From the NCBI GenBank assembly GCA_963841415.1, contig CAWJCN010000003.1, forward strand, positions 62,001-126,000: a DNA stretch of 64,000 bases, given 5' to 3'. A model generated the notes under the pieces. It was given only the letters and a program-made list of their open reading frames with translations, made no database searches and was not told where the DNA came from. Within the stretch, counting starts at the first letter, position 1. The number at the start of each line of letters is the position of its first letter. Position numbers and translations under genes: made by a program. This stretch comes from DASUAS01 sp963841415 (lineage in GTDB: Bacteria; Actinomycetota; Acidimicrobiia; IMCC26256; DASPTH01). Below are positions 16,767-25,474 of this stretch, piece by piece.

Positions 16767-17309
16767 TCAGGCCTCGGCCAGTTCGGCCAGCTTGGCCACG
16801 GTCGTCCAGTTGCGGGTGGTGGCCGGCACCTTCAGCTTCCGCTCGAACCACACGTTGTTGATCTTCGTGCGGCCGTAGCCGGTCGGGCAGCGCACGTACA
16901 CCTCACGACCCACCACGCGGAATTCGTCGGGCGTGAACGCGTCCTCGTCGAGCTGGTGCACGAGTGACGAGCTGGGCGGTGTCGCGAGGAAGGTGACGTG
17001 GAGCGTCTTGTCGTCGGCGCGGTTGCGGCCCCCCCGGAACGGATTGCCGTCGAGGACGGCGCGCAGCTCACGAGGCGTGCGCACGAGCACGTCGACCTGG
17101 AGGCCGAGGTCGTCGGCGATCGCCGCACCGACCGCGTGCTCGACCGCGCCCGCGCTGCGCGTGCGGGCGCGCGACACGACGTTGCCACTCTGCACGTAGG
17201 TGACGACGTCGTCGTGACCGAGTCGCTCGTAGAGCGCGCGCAGATCGGACATCGCGAGCTTCCGCCCGCCGACGTTGACCGCGCGCAGCATGGAGACGTA
17301 CAGGGGCAC
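16767..17309 (-). CDS. DUF1697 family protein
   Basis: A 180-residue DUF1697 protein that starts YVSMLRAVNVGGRKLAMSDL and continues with LGHDDVVTYVQSGNVV, both typical of the family, and ends with a KINNVWFERKLKVPATTRNW motif. The function is unknown; the domain is an alpha/beta fold found as a single protein in many bacteria. It is divergent from the nucleotidyltransferase gene, with only 20 bases between start codons, so their promoters must overlap with the coding ends. Confidence 0.88.
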   Translation of the reverse strand: MPLYVSMLRAVNVGGRKLAMSDLRALYERLGHDDVVTYVQSGNVVSRARTRSAGAVEHAVGAAIADDLGLQVDVLVRTPRELRAVLDGNPFRGGRNRADDKTLHVTFLATPPSSSLVHQLDEDAFTPDEFRVVGREVYVRCPTGYGRTKINNVWFERKLKVPATTRNWTTVAKLAELAEA

Positions 17310-17329
17310 CGACGTAGGATCGTCGGCGC

Positions 17330-18487
17330 ATGGGCGACACGCAACTCACGCGTCGTCCGGCGCGTGCGCTCGCCGCGGTCACGGCCGCGCTCCGAGGTGA
17401 CGCGCACGCGCTCCCCGACGATCCCGAGCGCTGGACCACGTTCCTGGCGCTGGCCGCGGCGCACGATCTCCTTCCCGCGGTGTGGTCGGCGCAGTGCGGC
17501 GTCGCGCAGCTCACCATGACTTCGCGGCTGGCCGATCTTCTCGAACGGGAAGCGCCCCGCGAGCGGGTGGTGCCCGAAGTGGTGCTGTGGCGCGCCTACG
17601 ACCGGAACGCGGCGCGGATCGCGCGCCTGCTCGATCACGGCGTCGGCATCCTCGAACACTTCGCGGCGGAGGACATCCGCGCGGTGCCGCTCAAGGGACT
17701 GCACTCGTTGCTCGCCGGCACCTGGTCCGATCCCGTCGCGCGCACGATGGCCGACCTCGACGTGCTGGTGGACGACGAACACGCGGCCCGTGCCTACGCG
17801 CTGCTGCGCGCCGCGGGATACGAGGAGCATCCCGAGCCGATCGGTGACCACGCCGACCATCACCTGCCGATGCTGTGCGCCGGCGACGTCACCGTCGAGC
17901 TGCACACCGAACCGCTCGTCAGCCGTTGGCGCTCGCTCGTGCCCGCCGCGCAGGTCCTCCGGCGCGCGATGTACCGGCCGACCCCGGGCGGGGTGCTGCT
18001 GCTCGCCGACGACACCGACACGTTCGTCCACCTCGTCGCGCACGCCCAGCTCCAGGAGGAGACGTACACCCTCCTCGGACTTCCCCTGCGGGCTCTCTAC
18101 GAGACCTCGCGGCTCGAGGCGGGCACCATCGACTGGAAGGCGGCGCGTGCCCGGTTCGACCACGCCGGCGTCGGTCACGTGCTCGACGCCCACCTCGATG
18201 CCACCCGCCGGCTGTTCGGCGCCGGCGAACTTCCCGAACCGGCGGCGCCGGGTGCTCGCCGGGCCCACCGGCACACGCGCGTGTGCGAATTCGGGATCTC
18301 GGTTCCCGAGCTCGTGGCCGCCTGGACCTACGTGGTGCGGGTCCCGCGCTCCTTCACTCCCGACCGCATGCACCGCGAGTTCGGGGCGGGCGACGGGGCC
18401 ACGTGGCTGTGGCGGGCGCGGGCTCGGCACGCCGCCCGCCGGGTGGCCGCGCGCCTCGGCCGTCACGGTCACCCCCGCGCGCAGTAG
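17330..18487 (+). CDS. Uncharacterised nucleotidyltransferase family protein (PF14907-like)
   Basis: The 385-residue protein resembles the NTP_transf_5 family. The core is VPLKGLHSLLAGTWSDPVARTM followed by ADLDVLVDDEHAARAYALL, where the D-x-D of ADLDVLV is the expected metal-binding pair of the nucleotidyltransferase fold (about residues 140-150). Related proteins are often found near polysaccharide or lasso-peptide genes, but the substrate here is unknown and no such cluster is next to it. The C-terminal third is arginine-rich. The SDR gene begins 30 bases after its stop. Confidence 0.82.
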   Translation: MGDTQLTRRPARALAAVTAALRGDAHALPDDPERWTTFLALAAAHDLLPAVWSAQCGVAQLTMTSRLADLLEREAPRERVVPEVVLWRAYDRNAARIARLLDHGVGILEHFAAEDIRAVPLKGLHSLLAGTWSDPVARTMADLDVLVDDEHAARAYALLRAAGYEEHPEPIGDHADHHLPMLCAGDVTVELHTEPLVSRWRSLVPAAQVLRRAMYRPTPGGVLLLADDTDTFVHLVAHAQLQEETYTLLGLPLRALYETSRLEAGTIDWKAARARFDHAGVGHVLDAHLDATRRLFGAGELPEPAAPGARRAHRHTRVCEFGISVPELVAAWTYVVRVPRSFTPDRMHREFGAGDGATWLWRARARHAARRVAARLGRHGHPRAQ

Positions 18488-18517
18488 AACGTGAGCCGGA
18501 GCGCACAGGAGGCGACG

Positions 18518-19297
18518 ATGATCCTCGAGGGCAAGACGGTGGTGGTCACGGGCGTGGGCCCCGGCCTGGGTGGCGAGGTGGCGAAGTTGGTGCTGCGAGA
18601 CGGCGGCAACGCAGTGCTCGCGGCGCGTTCGGCCGACAAGCTGGCCGGGATCGCGGCCGAGCTCGATCCGAGCGGCGAGCGGGTTGCCCAGCTGCCCACC
18701 GACATCGGCGATGCGGAGCAGTGCCGCGCGCTCGCCACGCTCGCGACCGAACGGTTCGGCACGGTCGACGGCGTGGTGCAGGTCGCCGCCTACGACGGCT
18801 TGCTGGCCGGCCTCGAAGGCACCGGTGACGACGACTGGCACGCGGTGCTCGGCACCAACGTGGTCGGCACCATGCATGTCGTGTCGGCGATGGCCGAGGC
18901 GATGGGGGATCGGGGCGGGTCGATCGTCTTCATCGGTTCGCAGAGCTCGGTGCTGCCGCCGGTGATGGAGCAGCTCGCGTACGCGTCCTCGAAGGGCGCG
19001 CTGCACGCGGCGATGTTCCACCTGGCCAAATCACTCGGCCCGCGCAGGATCCGCGTCAACACCGTCGTGCCCACGTGGATGTGGGGGCCGCCGGTGCAGA
19101 TGTACGTGCAGTGGCAGGTGGCCGACCGCGGGATCTCCGAGGAAGAGGTGGTGGGTGAGATCACCGCCAACATGCCGCTCGGCGAGATCCCGGCCGACGA
19201 GGACGTCGCCGAGTCGGCCGTCTTCCTCTGCTCCGACCGCGCCCGCATGATCACCGGCCAGACCCTCTACGTGAACTCGGGGGAGTACATGACGTGA
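18518..19297 (+). CDS. SDR-family oxidoreductase
   Basis: The 259-residue protein has TGVGPGLGGEVA as the dinucleotide-binding motif, a catalytic YASSK (about residue 158) and the C-terminal TGQTLYVNSGEYM found in many SDRs acting on CoA esters or steroids. An AGGAGG five bases before ATG 18518 fixes the start; an upstream in-frame GTG at 18491 is less likely. It overlaps the following flavin oxidoreductase by four bases, so the two are translated together and probably work in one pathway. Confidence 0.9.
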   Translation: MILEGKTVVVTGVGPGLGGEVAKLVLRDGGNAVLAARSADKLAGIAAELDPSGERVAQLPTDIGDAEQCRALATLATERFGTVDGVVQVAAYDGLLAGLEGTGDDDWHAVLGTNVVGTMHVVSAMAEAMGDRGGSIVFIGSQSSVLPPVMEQLAYASSKGALHAAMFHLAKSLGPRRIRVNTVVPTWMWGPPVQMYVQWQVADRGISEEEVVGEITANMPLGEIPADEDVAESAVFLCSDRARMITGQTLYVNSGEYMT

Positions 19298-21312
19298 GTC
19301 CGACGAGCCGGTACGACCACCTGCTGGCGCCCGGGCGCATCGGCGCGCTCGAGCTGCGCAACCGCGTGCTGATGGCGCCGATGGGCGAGGATCTCGGCGA
19401 CCTCGACGGCATGGTGTCCGACGCGCAGCTCGCCTACCTCGAGGCCCGCGCTCGCGGCGGCCTGGCCATGGTGATGCTGGGCTCGGTGGCGGTGTCGTTC
19501 CCCGTGGGCTGCTCGAACGCGCGCCAGACGGCGATCTCCGACGACCGTCACCTCCCCGGTTGGCAGGAGGCGGCGCGGCGGGTGCACCGCCACGGTGCTG
19601 CGCTGGCGATGCAGCTCACGCAGACCGGTGCCAACAGCCTGCAGGACACCCTGGCGGGACGGCCGATGTGGGTGGCGTCGGAACCAGGGCCCCCCGGTCG
19701 CGACGACCTCTACGGGATGGTGACCGCGGCCGAGGGCGCGAAGATGATGGAGCCGTTCGTCGGCCCCGATTCGAAGCTCTTCTACAAGGTGCTGGATCAC
19801 GACGACATCGCCGCCGTGATCGACGACTTCGCGTCGGCCGTGGTGCGCGCCCGGGCCGCAGGCGTCGACGGCTGCGAGCTCCACGCCGGCCACGGCTACC
19901 TGATCGACGGCTTCCTCTCGCCGGCCAAGAACCACCGCACCGACGAGTACGGCGGGTCGATCGAGGGTCGGGCCCGATTCCTCGTGCAGATCCTCCAGGA
20001 GATCCGGCGGCGGGTGGGTGACGACTTCGCGGTCTGGTGCCGGCTCAACTCCACGGAGAACCGCCCCGACGGCACCACCCTCGACGACTGCATCGCGGTG
20101 GCCCGCCTCGCGGTCGCGGCGGGCGCCGACGCGGTGCACGTGTCGGCGTACCACGATCCCGCGGTCGCCATCGGCCCGACCGAGTCGTACGCGCCGCACG
20201 TGCCCGGTCTGCTGATCGAGAACGCCCGCGCGGTGAAGGCTTCCGTCGACGCGCCGGTCATCGCGGTGGGTCGCATCACGTCCGAGGCCGCCGACCGAGC
20301 GATCGCCGACGGCGCGTTCGACTTCGTCTCGATGGCGCGGATGATCCTGGCCGAGCCCGAGCTGCCCAACCTCCTCGCGGCCGGGCACCCGGAGGAGATA
20401 CGGCCGTGCGTGTACCACTACCGCTGCATCGGCAACATCTTCGTGCGCGGGCAGGTGCGCTGCGCGGCCAACGGATCGGTCGGCCGCGAAGACGAGCTGG
20501 TGATCGGCCAGGCCGCCGCGCCGCGGTCGGTCCTCGTCGTCGGCGGCGGCCCGGCCGGGATGGAGGCGGCGCGCGTCGCCGCCTTGCGCGGACATTCGGT
20601 CACGCTGGTCGACGCCGCGGCGCGCCTCGGCGGACGGTGGGTGTACGCGGCGGCGACGTCAGGCGTGAACGCCGAACTGCTGCGGTGGCTGGAACACCAG
20701 CTCGAACTGCGCGGCGTGACCGTGCGGCTCGACGAGCGCGTCGATGCCGACGCGGTCGTCGCGTCCGGCGCCGACTCGGTCGTGGTGGCGACCGGCGCGC
20801 GGTGGGGTCGGCCGGTGCTTCCCGGTGTCGGTCTCGGTCACGTGCACACCGTCGACGAGTTGGTGACCTGGTTGCTGGACGGTGACGCGGTGGGTGAAGA
20901 CGTCGTGGTGATCGGCGGTGACCTCCCCGGGCTGGGCATCGCCGAACGCGCCGCCGAGGACGGCGCGCGCGTCACCGTGCTCGAAGCGTCTGACGTGTTC
21001 GGCTTGCACCTCGGGCTCCCCGGGCGTTGGCGCCGCGTGCACGACCTGCGCGCCTCCGGCATCACGCTCGCCGGTGGTGCCGACGTCCTCGAGATCACCT
21101 CCGACGTCGTGCGCTGGCGTGACCTCGACGGCGAGCACGAGACACCGGCGGCGTCGGTGTTCGTCACCTCCGACGCGGAGCCGGACACGACGTTGGCCGA
21201 CGATCTGCGCTCGCGTGGCGTCGAGGTGGCCGTGGTCGGCGACGCGGCGGCCGGTGCCGGCCTGCTGGAGCACGCCATGCGCACCGCGTTGGAGACCGCC
21301 GTCCGGTTGTAG
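19294..21312 (+). CDS. NADH:flavin oxidoreductase / 2,4-dienoyl-CoA reductase-like protein with a Cys/His cluster motif
   Basis: The 672-residue protein has an N-terminal old-yellow-enzyme barrel (LLAPGRIGALELRNRVLMAP; HAGHGYLIDGFLSPAKNHR near 195) and a C-terminal FAD/NAD-binding half (VLVVGGGPAGMEAARVAALRG near 415), the layout of FadH and trimethylamine dehydrogenase. The linker that normally holds C-x2-C-x3-C-x11-C for a 4Fe-4S cluster reads C372-x2-H375-x2-C378-x11-C390, so a His replaces the second Cys. It likely reduces an enone or dienoyl-CoA in the surrounding catabolic pathway. Start GTG 19294 overlaps the SDR stop. Confidence 0.9.
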   Translation: MSPTSRYDHLLAPGRIGALELRNRVLMAPMGEDLGDLDGMVSDAQLAYLEARARGGLAMVMLGSVAVSFPVGCSNARQTAISDDRHLPGWQEAARRVHRHGAALAMQLTQTGANSLQDTLAGRPMWVASEPGPPGRDDLYGMVTAAEGAKMMEPFVGPDSKLFYKVLDHDDIAAVIDDFASAVVRARAAGVDGCELHAGHGYLIDGFLSPAKNHRTDEYGGSIEGRARFLVQILQEIRRRVGDDFAVWCRLNSTENRPDGTTLDDCIAVARLAVAAGADAVHVSAYHDPAVAIGPTESYAPHVPGLLIENARAVKASVDAPVIAVGRITSEAADRAIADGAFDFVSMARMILAEPELPNLLAAGHPEEIRPCVYHYRCIGNIFVRGQVRCAANGSVGREDELVIGQAAAPRSVLVVGGGPAGMEAARVAALRGHSVTLVDAAARLGGRWVYAAATSGVNAELLRWLEHQLELRGVTVRLDERVDADAVVASGADSVVVATGARWGRPVLPGVGLGHVHTVDELVTWLLDGDAVGEDVVVIGGDLPGLGIAERAAEDGARVTVLEASDVFGLHLGLPGRWRRVHDLRASGITLAGGADVLEITSDVVRWRDLDGEHETPAASVFVTSDAEPDTTLADDLRSRGVEVAVVGDAAAGAGLLEHAMRTALETAVRL

Positions 21313-21334
21313 CGGCGGCGCCTACGCTCGACCC

Positions 21335-21670
21335 ATGGCCTACGACGAGGAACTGGCCGATCGGATCCGGGAGCTCGTGGCCGGCGAGCGCGGCGTCACC
21401 GAGCGGCGGATGTTCGGCGGCCTCGCGTTCCTCGTGCACGGCAACATGGCGGTGGCGGCCAGCGGTCAGGGCGGCCTGCTGGCCCGGGTCGACCCCGCGC
21501 AGACCGATCGTCTCGTCCGCGGCGCCCACGTCGAGACGGCCGTGATGCGGGGCCGGCCGATGGACGGTTGGCTCCGGGTCGACCTCGCCGGCCTCCGCAC
21601 CACCCGGCAGCTGCGCACGTGGGTGGAGCGCTGCGTCGGGTACGCCCGTTCGTTGCCGAAGAAGCGCTGA
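21335..21670 (+). CDS. TfoX N-terminal domain protein
   Basis: A 111-residue protein consisting only of a TfoX/Sxy N-terminal domain: LADRIRELVAGERGVTERRM, then FGGLAFLVHGNMAVAAS, and a central VETAVMRGRPMDGWLRVD. Stand-alone versions are common in actinobacteria and are not known to control competence; their function is unknown. It lies 22 bases after the reductase gene inside the catabolic run but need not belong to the pathway. Confidence 0.88.
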   Translation: MAYDEELADRIRELVAGERGVTERRMFGGLAFLVHGNMAVAASGQGGLLARVDPAQTDRLVRGAHVETAVMRGRPMDGWLRVDLAGLRTTRQLRTWVERCVGYARSLPKKR

Positions 21671-21737
21671 CGCCCGCCCGCGTACGATGCCCGGCCATGG
21701 AGATGGGGCGGAGGCGTGGCCGGCGCGAGTCGAGCGC

Positions 21738-21764
21738 CTGCGGGCCGGGTATCCCGGCCCGCAG
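21738..21764. terminator. Perfect 12-bp hairpin between TfoX-like and thiolase genes
   Basis: CTGCGGGCCGGG and CCCGGCCCGCAG pair perfectly around the loop TAT. There is no T-run, so it may be a factor-dependent terminator, a pause site or part of a repeat element. It sits in the 145-base gap before the thiolase gene, inside a stretch that shares its end with a repeat at 58521-58535. Confidence 0.55.
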
Positions 21765-21794
21765 CGAGCGAGCCGTCGTGATGGCCGGGACCCC

Positions 21795-21809
21795 GGAGCG
21801 GAATCGACC
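21795..21809 (+). repeat. Intergenic repeat family C, copy 1
   Basis: The word GGAGCGGAATCGACC recurs exactly at 58521-58535 and, with two changes, at 59246-59260. Copies 1 and 2 also share a preceding GATGG(A/G)GCGGAG(C/G)CGTG(C/G)C stretch at variable distance. All three lie in gaps between genes. Confidence 0.55.
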
Positions 21810-21815
21810 GTGGTG

Positions 21816-23018
21816 ATGGGCCTCCGTGGGGACGCGTGCATCGTCGGGATCGCCGAGCGGCCGGCGGAGCGGAAGTTCACCGGCACACCCACGCTCACGC
21901 TCGAGCAGTGGGCGGGACTGGCGGCCGACGCGCTGGTCGACGCCGGCATCGCACCGGCCGACGTCGATGGGATCGTGTGCGCGGGTGACGTCGCCGAGAC
22001 CTCGCTCTTCCTTCCGGCCACCGTCGCCGAGTACTGCGGCTGGTCGGTCAACTTCGCCGAACGCATCGACCTCGGCGGTGCCACTGCGGTCGGCATGGTG
22101 TGGCGCGCCGCCGCCGCGGTGGAGCTCGGGCTCTGCGAAGTGGTGGTCTGCGCGACGACCGGACAGCCGCGCCCGCCGTCGCCGGTGCCGCGCGGCCTGA
22201 GCGCGCGCGCCGTGTTCGGCGCGTCGAGCATGGAGTGGGGTTCACCGCAGGCCGAGTTCGACGTGCCCTACGGCAACGTCGCGCAGAACTGCGGCTACGC
22301 CATGTACGCGCAGCGCTACCACGACCTGTACGGCTGGGACGAGCGGGGCCGGGCCAAGATCGCAGCCGACCAGCGGGTCAGCGCCTGCGCCAACCCGCTC
22401 GCCGTCTTCCAGGGGCAACCGATCACCGTCGACGACGTCCTCACCTCGCGCGTGATCTCGGCACCGCTCCACCTCCTCGAGATCGTGATGCCGTGCACCG
22501 GTGGCGCGGCGTTCGTGGTGACGACCGCGGAACGTGCGCGCGACGTCGCGCACCGTCCCGTCGCAGTCGCAGGGTTCGGGGAGCGGCTCACCCACAAGAC
22601 GCCGACCTACGCTGCCGAGATGCCGCGCACGCCGGTGCGCGACGCGGCAGCGCGCGCGTTCGGGATGGCCGGCATCGCGCCGTCGGACGTCGACATGGTG
22701 CAGCTGTACGACTGCTACACCATCACCGCGCTGCTCACGATCGAGGACTCCGGGTTCTGCGGACCGGGCGAGGGCATGGCCTTCGTGACCGACCACGACC
22801 TGTCGTACCGGGGTGACTTCCCGTGCAACACGCACGGTGGCCAGCTGGGCATGGGCCAGACCGGGCTCAGCGGCGGCACGTCGCACGTGATCGAGGGCGT
22901 GCGCCAGGTGCAGGGCCGGGCCGGGGAGCGCCAGCTGTCGCGCCACGACGTCGCCTACGTCACCGGCACCGGCGGCGTGATGAGCGAGCAGACCGCGGTC
23001 GTGCTCACCGGGGTGTGA
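21816..23018 (+). CDS. Thiolase-like lipid-transfer protein (Ltp2-like)
   Basis: The 400-residue protein is of the SCP-x/thiolase lipid-transfer type: VDGIVCAGDVAETSLF early, MEWGSPQAEFDVPYG in the middle, DMVQLYDCYTITALLTIED near 290 and NTHGGQLGMGQTGLSGG near 340. It lacks clear thiolase Cys-His-Cys catalytic spacing. It is followed at three bases by a DUF35 protein. In steroid side-chain breakdown, Ltp2 and a DUF35 domain form a retro-aldolase that splits hydroxyacyl-CoA esters. That makes a retro-aldol or lipid-transfer role here a fair inference. Confidence 0.88.
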   Translation: MGLRGDACIVGIAERPAERKFTGTPTLTLEQWAGLAADALVDAGIAPADVDGIVCAGDVAETSLFLPATVAEYCGWSVNFAERIDLGGATAVGMVWRAAAAVELGLCEVVVCATTGQPRPPSPVPRGLSARAVFGASSMEWGSPQAEFDVPYGNVAQNCGYAMYAQRYHDLYGWDERGRAKIAADQRVSACANPLAVFQGQPITVDDVLTSRVISAPLHLLEIVMPCTGGAAFVVTTAERARDVAHRPVAVAGFGERLTHKTPTYAAEMPRTPVRDAAARAFGMAGIAPSDVDMVQLYDCYTITALLTIEDSGFCGPGEGMAFVTDHDLSYRGDFPCNTHGGQLGMGQTGLSGGTSHVIEGVRQVQGRAGERQLSRHDVAYVTGTGGVMSEQTAVVLTGV

Positions 23019-23021
23019 CCG

Positions 23022-23465
23022 GTGGAGAAGCCGCGTCCGCTGCCGACGCCGGTGTCGCAGCCGTTCTGGGACGCGTTGCGCGAGGAGCGCGTCGAGCTCC
23101 AGCACTGCGACGACTGCGGCCGCTGGGTCTACTACCCGCGTTCCCGGTGCCCGTCCTGCTTGTCGGAGCGCCTCACGTGGACCCCGGTCGACGGGCGGGG
23201 CACCGTCTACACGTTCACCGTCGCCGAGCAGCCGACCGCGCCGCCGTTCGCCGACGAGGTGCCGCAACTGCTCGCGATCGTGGAGCTCACCCAGGGCGTC
23301 CGCGTGTCGACGACGCTGGTCGACGCCGACCCCGCCGCGCTCGCCGTCGGTACCGCGGTGACACCGGTGTTCGACCACGGCGACGACGGCATCACGCTGC
23401 TGCGCTTCCGTCCCTCGTCGGCAACCGGCGTCGAAGGAGCGGCAGAGTTCACCGTACCGCTTTGA
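23022..23465 (+). CDS. DUF35 zinc-ribbon/OB-fold protein
   Basis: A 147-residue DUF35 protein: an N-terminal helix, a rubredoxin-like zinc ribbon (CDDCG and CPSC, about residues 29-47) and an OB fold with GRGTVYTFTVAEQP. Such proteins bind CoA esters and act as partners of thiolase-like proteins. The three-base gap to the thiolase-like gene upstream strongly suggests a complex of the two. GTG 23022 is the start. The gene is intact, unlike the SDR after it. Confidence 0.9.
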   Translation: MEKPRPLPTPVSQPFWDALREERVELQHCDDCGRWVYYPRSRCPSCLSERLTWTPVDGRGTVYTFTVAEQPTAPPFADEVPQLLAIVELTQGVRVSTTLVDADPAALAVGTAVTPVFDHGDDGITLLRFRPSSATGVEGAAEFTVPL

Positions 23466-23497
23466 CGCCGGAACGATTCGGTGGGGATGATCCCGGC

Positions 23498-24328
23498 ATG
23501 GGATACCTCGAAGACCGAGCAGGACTGCAGGGCAAGGTGGCGCTCGTCGCCGGCGGCGGTGGCGGCCTCGGCCGCGCGGTTGCCGTCGACTACGCCAAAG
23601 CGGGCATGCACCTCGTGCTCCTCGACAAGAACGAGGAGCTGCTGGAGAGCACGGTCGCCGACGTCGAAGGTCGAAGGGGAGGAGCCGCTCGCCGCGCTCG
23701 TCGACGTGCGCGACGCGGACGCGGTCACCAAGACCTTCGACGACGCGCTGGCGCGCTTCGGGAAGATCGACACGCTGGTGAACGTCGCCGGTGGCACGTT
23801 CAAGGCCGACTTCGTCGACACCAACGCGCGGGGTGGGACGCGGTCATCCGCATGAACTTCGGGTGGCTGTTGCACAGCACACACCTCGCCGCCACTCAGA
23901 TGCGCAAGCAGGGTCACGGCGGCAGCATCATCAGCATCACGTCGATCGAGGGTCACCGGGCTGCGCCCGGCTACGCGGTGTACGCGGGCATGAAGGGTGC
24001 GGTCACCAACTTCTCGCGCACGCTCGCACTCGAGCTCGCACCCGACCGCATCCGCGTGAACACCATCGCGCCCGACCAGACCCCCACCGAGGGCATGCCC
24101 ATGGGCGACGACCAACGGGTCATCACCGCCGGGATCCCGATGGGCCGGCAGGGCACGTACGAAGACATCGGCGGGTGCGCGCTCTTCCTCGCGTCGGACC
24201 TCTCGGAGTACATCACCGGCACCACGCTGCACCCCGACGGGGGTGCGTGGGCCTCGGCCGGATGGTGGAACTGGCCCGAGCTCGGATACGTCAACAACCC
24301 GCCGCTCACCGGCCTCGACAGCTACTGA
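23498..24328 (+). CDS. SDR-family oxidoreductase, frame broken twice
   Basis: Both ends are in one frame: GKVALVAGGGGGLGRAVAVD at the N-terminus and the catalytic YAVYAGMKGA with IRVNTIAPDQTP towards the C-terminus. The middle (about 23677-23830) makes sense only in another frame, which gives EGEEPLAALVDVRDADAV and LVNVAGGTFKADFVD. The first break is an exact 7-base tandem duplication (GTCGAAG twice at 23663-23676); removing one copy restores the frame. The second is a missing base in a G-run near 23830. The repaired protein is about 275 residues, an ordinary SDR. Its stop overlaps the next ATG by one base. Confidence 0.82.
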   Translation: MGYLEDRAGLQGKVALVAGGGGGLGRAVAVDYAKAGMHLVLLDKNEELLESTVADVEGRRGGAARRARRRARRGRGHQDLRRRAGALREDRHAGERRRWHVQGRLRRHQRAGWDAVIRMNFGWLLHSTHLAATQMRKQGHGGSIISITSIEGHRAAPGYAVYAGMKGAVTNFSRTLALELAPDRIRVNTIAPDQTPTEGMPMGDDQRVITAGIPMGRQGTYEDIGGCALFLASDLSEYITGTTLHPDGGAWASAGWWNWPELGYVNNPPLTGLDSY

Positions 24329-25473
24329 TGACGCCGCTGGCACGGGCCGAGGCGCTCGCCGACCTGATCGGCGCGGAGGCCGCGCGATCCGAGGCCGACG
24401 CCACGCTGTCGCCGCTCGTGGTGGAGGCCTTCCACGAGTCCGGGCTGTTCGGGCTCATGGTCCCGAAGGAGCTGGGCGGCGAGGAGGCCGACCTGCCGAC
24501 CGTCGTCGCGGTCTACGAGGAGGTGTGTCGGGCCGACGGCTCCGCGGGATGGACGCTCTTGGCCAACGCCACCACGTCGGCGTTCGCCGGCGCGTACACG
24601 GGCCCGGCCGCGGTGGCGGCGATGTTCGGCGGGGAGCGCGTCCCGGTCGCGGCCGGCCAGTTCTCGCCGCGCGGCACCGCGGTCCGCACCGGTGATCATG
24701 CTGGCGACGGCTACGTGGTGTCGGGCCGGTACAGCTTCGGCAGCGGGAGCGCGCACTCGCCGTGGATCGGCGGCGGCGCATTCGAGCTCCGCGACGGCGA
24801 GTTCGTGCCGGGGCCGTCGGGCCTGCCGACCATCCGCGCGTTCTTCGTGCCGCGCGAGCGCGTGCAGTTCCTCGGCAACTGGGACGTCATGGGCCTCGCC
24901 GGCACCGGCAGCTACGACTACGAGGTGCCCGAGCAGACCATCGGCGAGGACTTCACCTTCGACCTGATCCAGGCGCCACCGCGGCGAGGGGGTCCGGTGT
25001 ACCGGCTCGGTGTGCTGGGGCTCACCGCCGCGGGTCACGCCGCGTTCGCACTGGGGGTGGGGCGCCGGGGGATGGAGGAGCTCACCCGCATCGTGCAGAC
25101 CAAGCACCGACTCGGCGCGGAGGCGTTGCGCGACCAGCAGCTCTTCCGACACGACTACGCGATGCACGACGCCGCGATGCACGCGGCGCGCACGTTCGTG
25201 TTCGAGTCGTTCGCGGTTGTGCAGGACGTGCTCGACGCCGGCGACGACCCGACGCCGGTGCAGCGGCAGCGTCTCCGGCAGGCGACGACCTACGCGACGC
25301 GTGTGGCCACCGACGCGGTGCGGTTCGCGTACACCGCCGCCGGTACCGACGCGCTGCGTCCGAGCGTGTTGCAGCGGTGCTTCCGCGACCTGCACGCGGC
25401 GACGCAGCATCTGGTCGTCGACAACAACACGCTCACCGAGACCACGCGGGTGCTGCTCGGGTTGGAGGTCTGA
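24328..25473 (+). CDS. Acyl-CoA-dehydrogenase-like flavoprotein (HsaA/flavin-monooxygenase type)
   Basis: The 381-residue protein has the acyl-CoA dehydrogenase fold. It starts with an N-terminal helical domain (FHESGLFGLMVPKELGG; CRADGSAGWTLLAN), then a beta domain (GYVVSGRYSFGSGSAHSPW) and a C-terminal helical bundle. It lacks a catalytic Glu of ordinary acyl-CoA dehydrogenases that I can place. The GSAHSPW and NWDVMGLAGTGSYDY motifs fit the subgroup of two-component flavin monooxygenases such as HsaA. Those hydroxylate aromatic or steroid-ring intermediates with flavin supplied by a reductase. Start ATG 24328 shares its A with the previous stop. Confidence 0.82.
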   Translation: MTPLARAEALADLIGAEAARSEADATLSPLVVEAFHESGLFGLMVPKELGGEEADLPTVVAVYEEVCRADGSAGWTLLANATTSAFAGAYTGPAAVAAMFGGERVPVAAGQFSPRGTAVRTGDHAGDGYVVSGRYSFGSGSAHSPWIGGGAFELRDGEFVPGPSGLPTIRAFFVPRERVQFLGNWDVMGLAGTGSYDYEVPEQTIGEDFTFDLIQAPPRRGGPVYRLGVLGLTAAGHAAFALGVGRRGMEELTRIVQTKHRLGAEALRDQQLFRHDYAMHDAAMHAARTFVFESFAVVQDVLDAGDDPTPVQRQRLRQATTYATRVATDAVRFAYTAAGTDALRPSVLQRCFRDLHAATQHLVVDNNTLTETTRVLLGLEV

Positions 25474-25474
25474 A

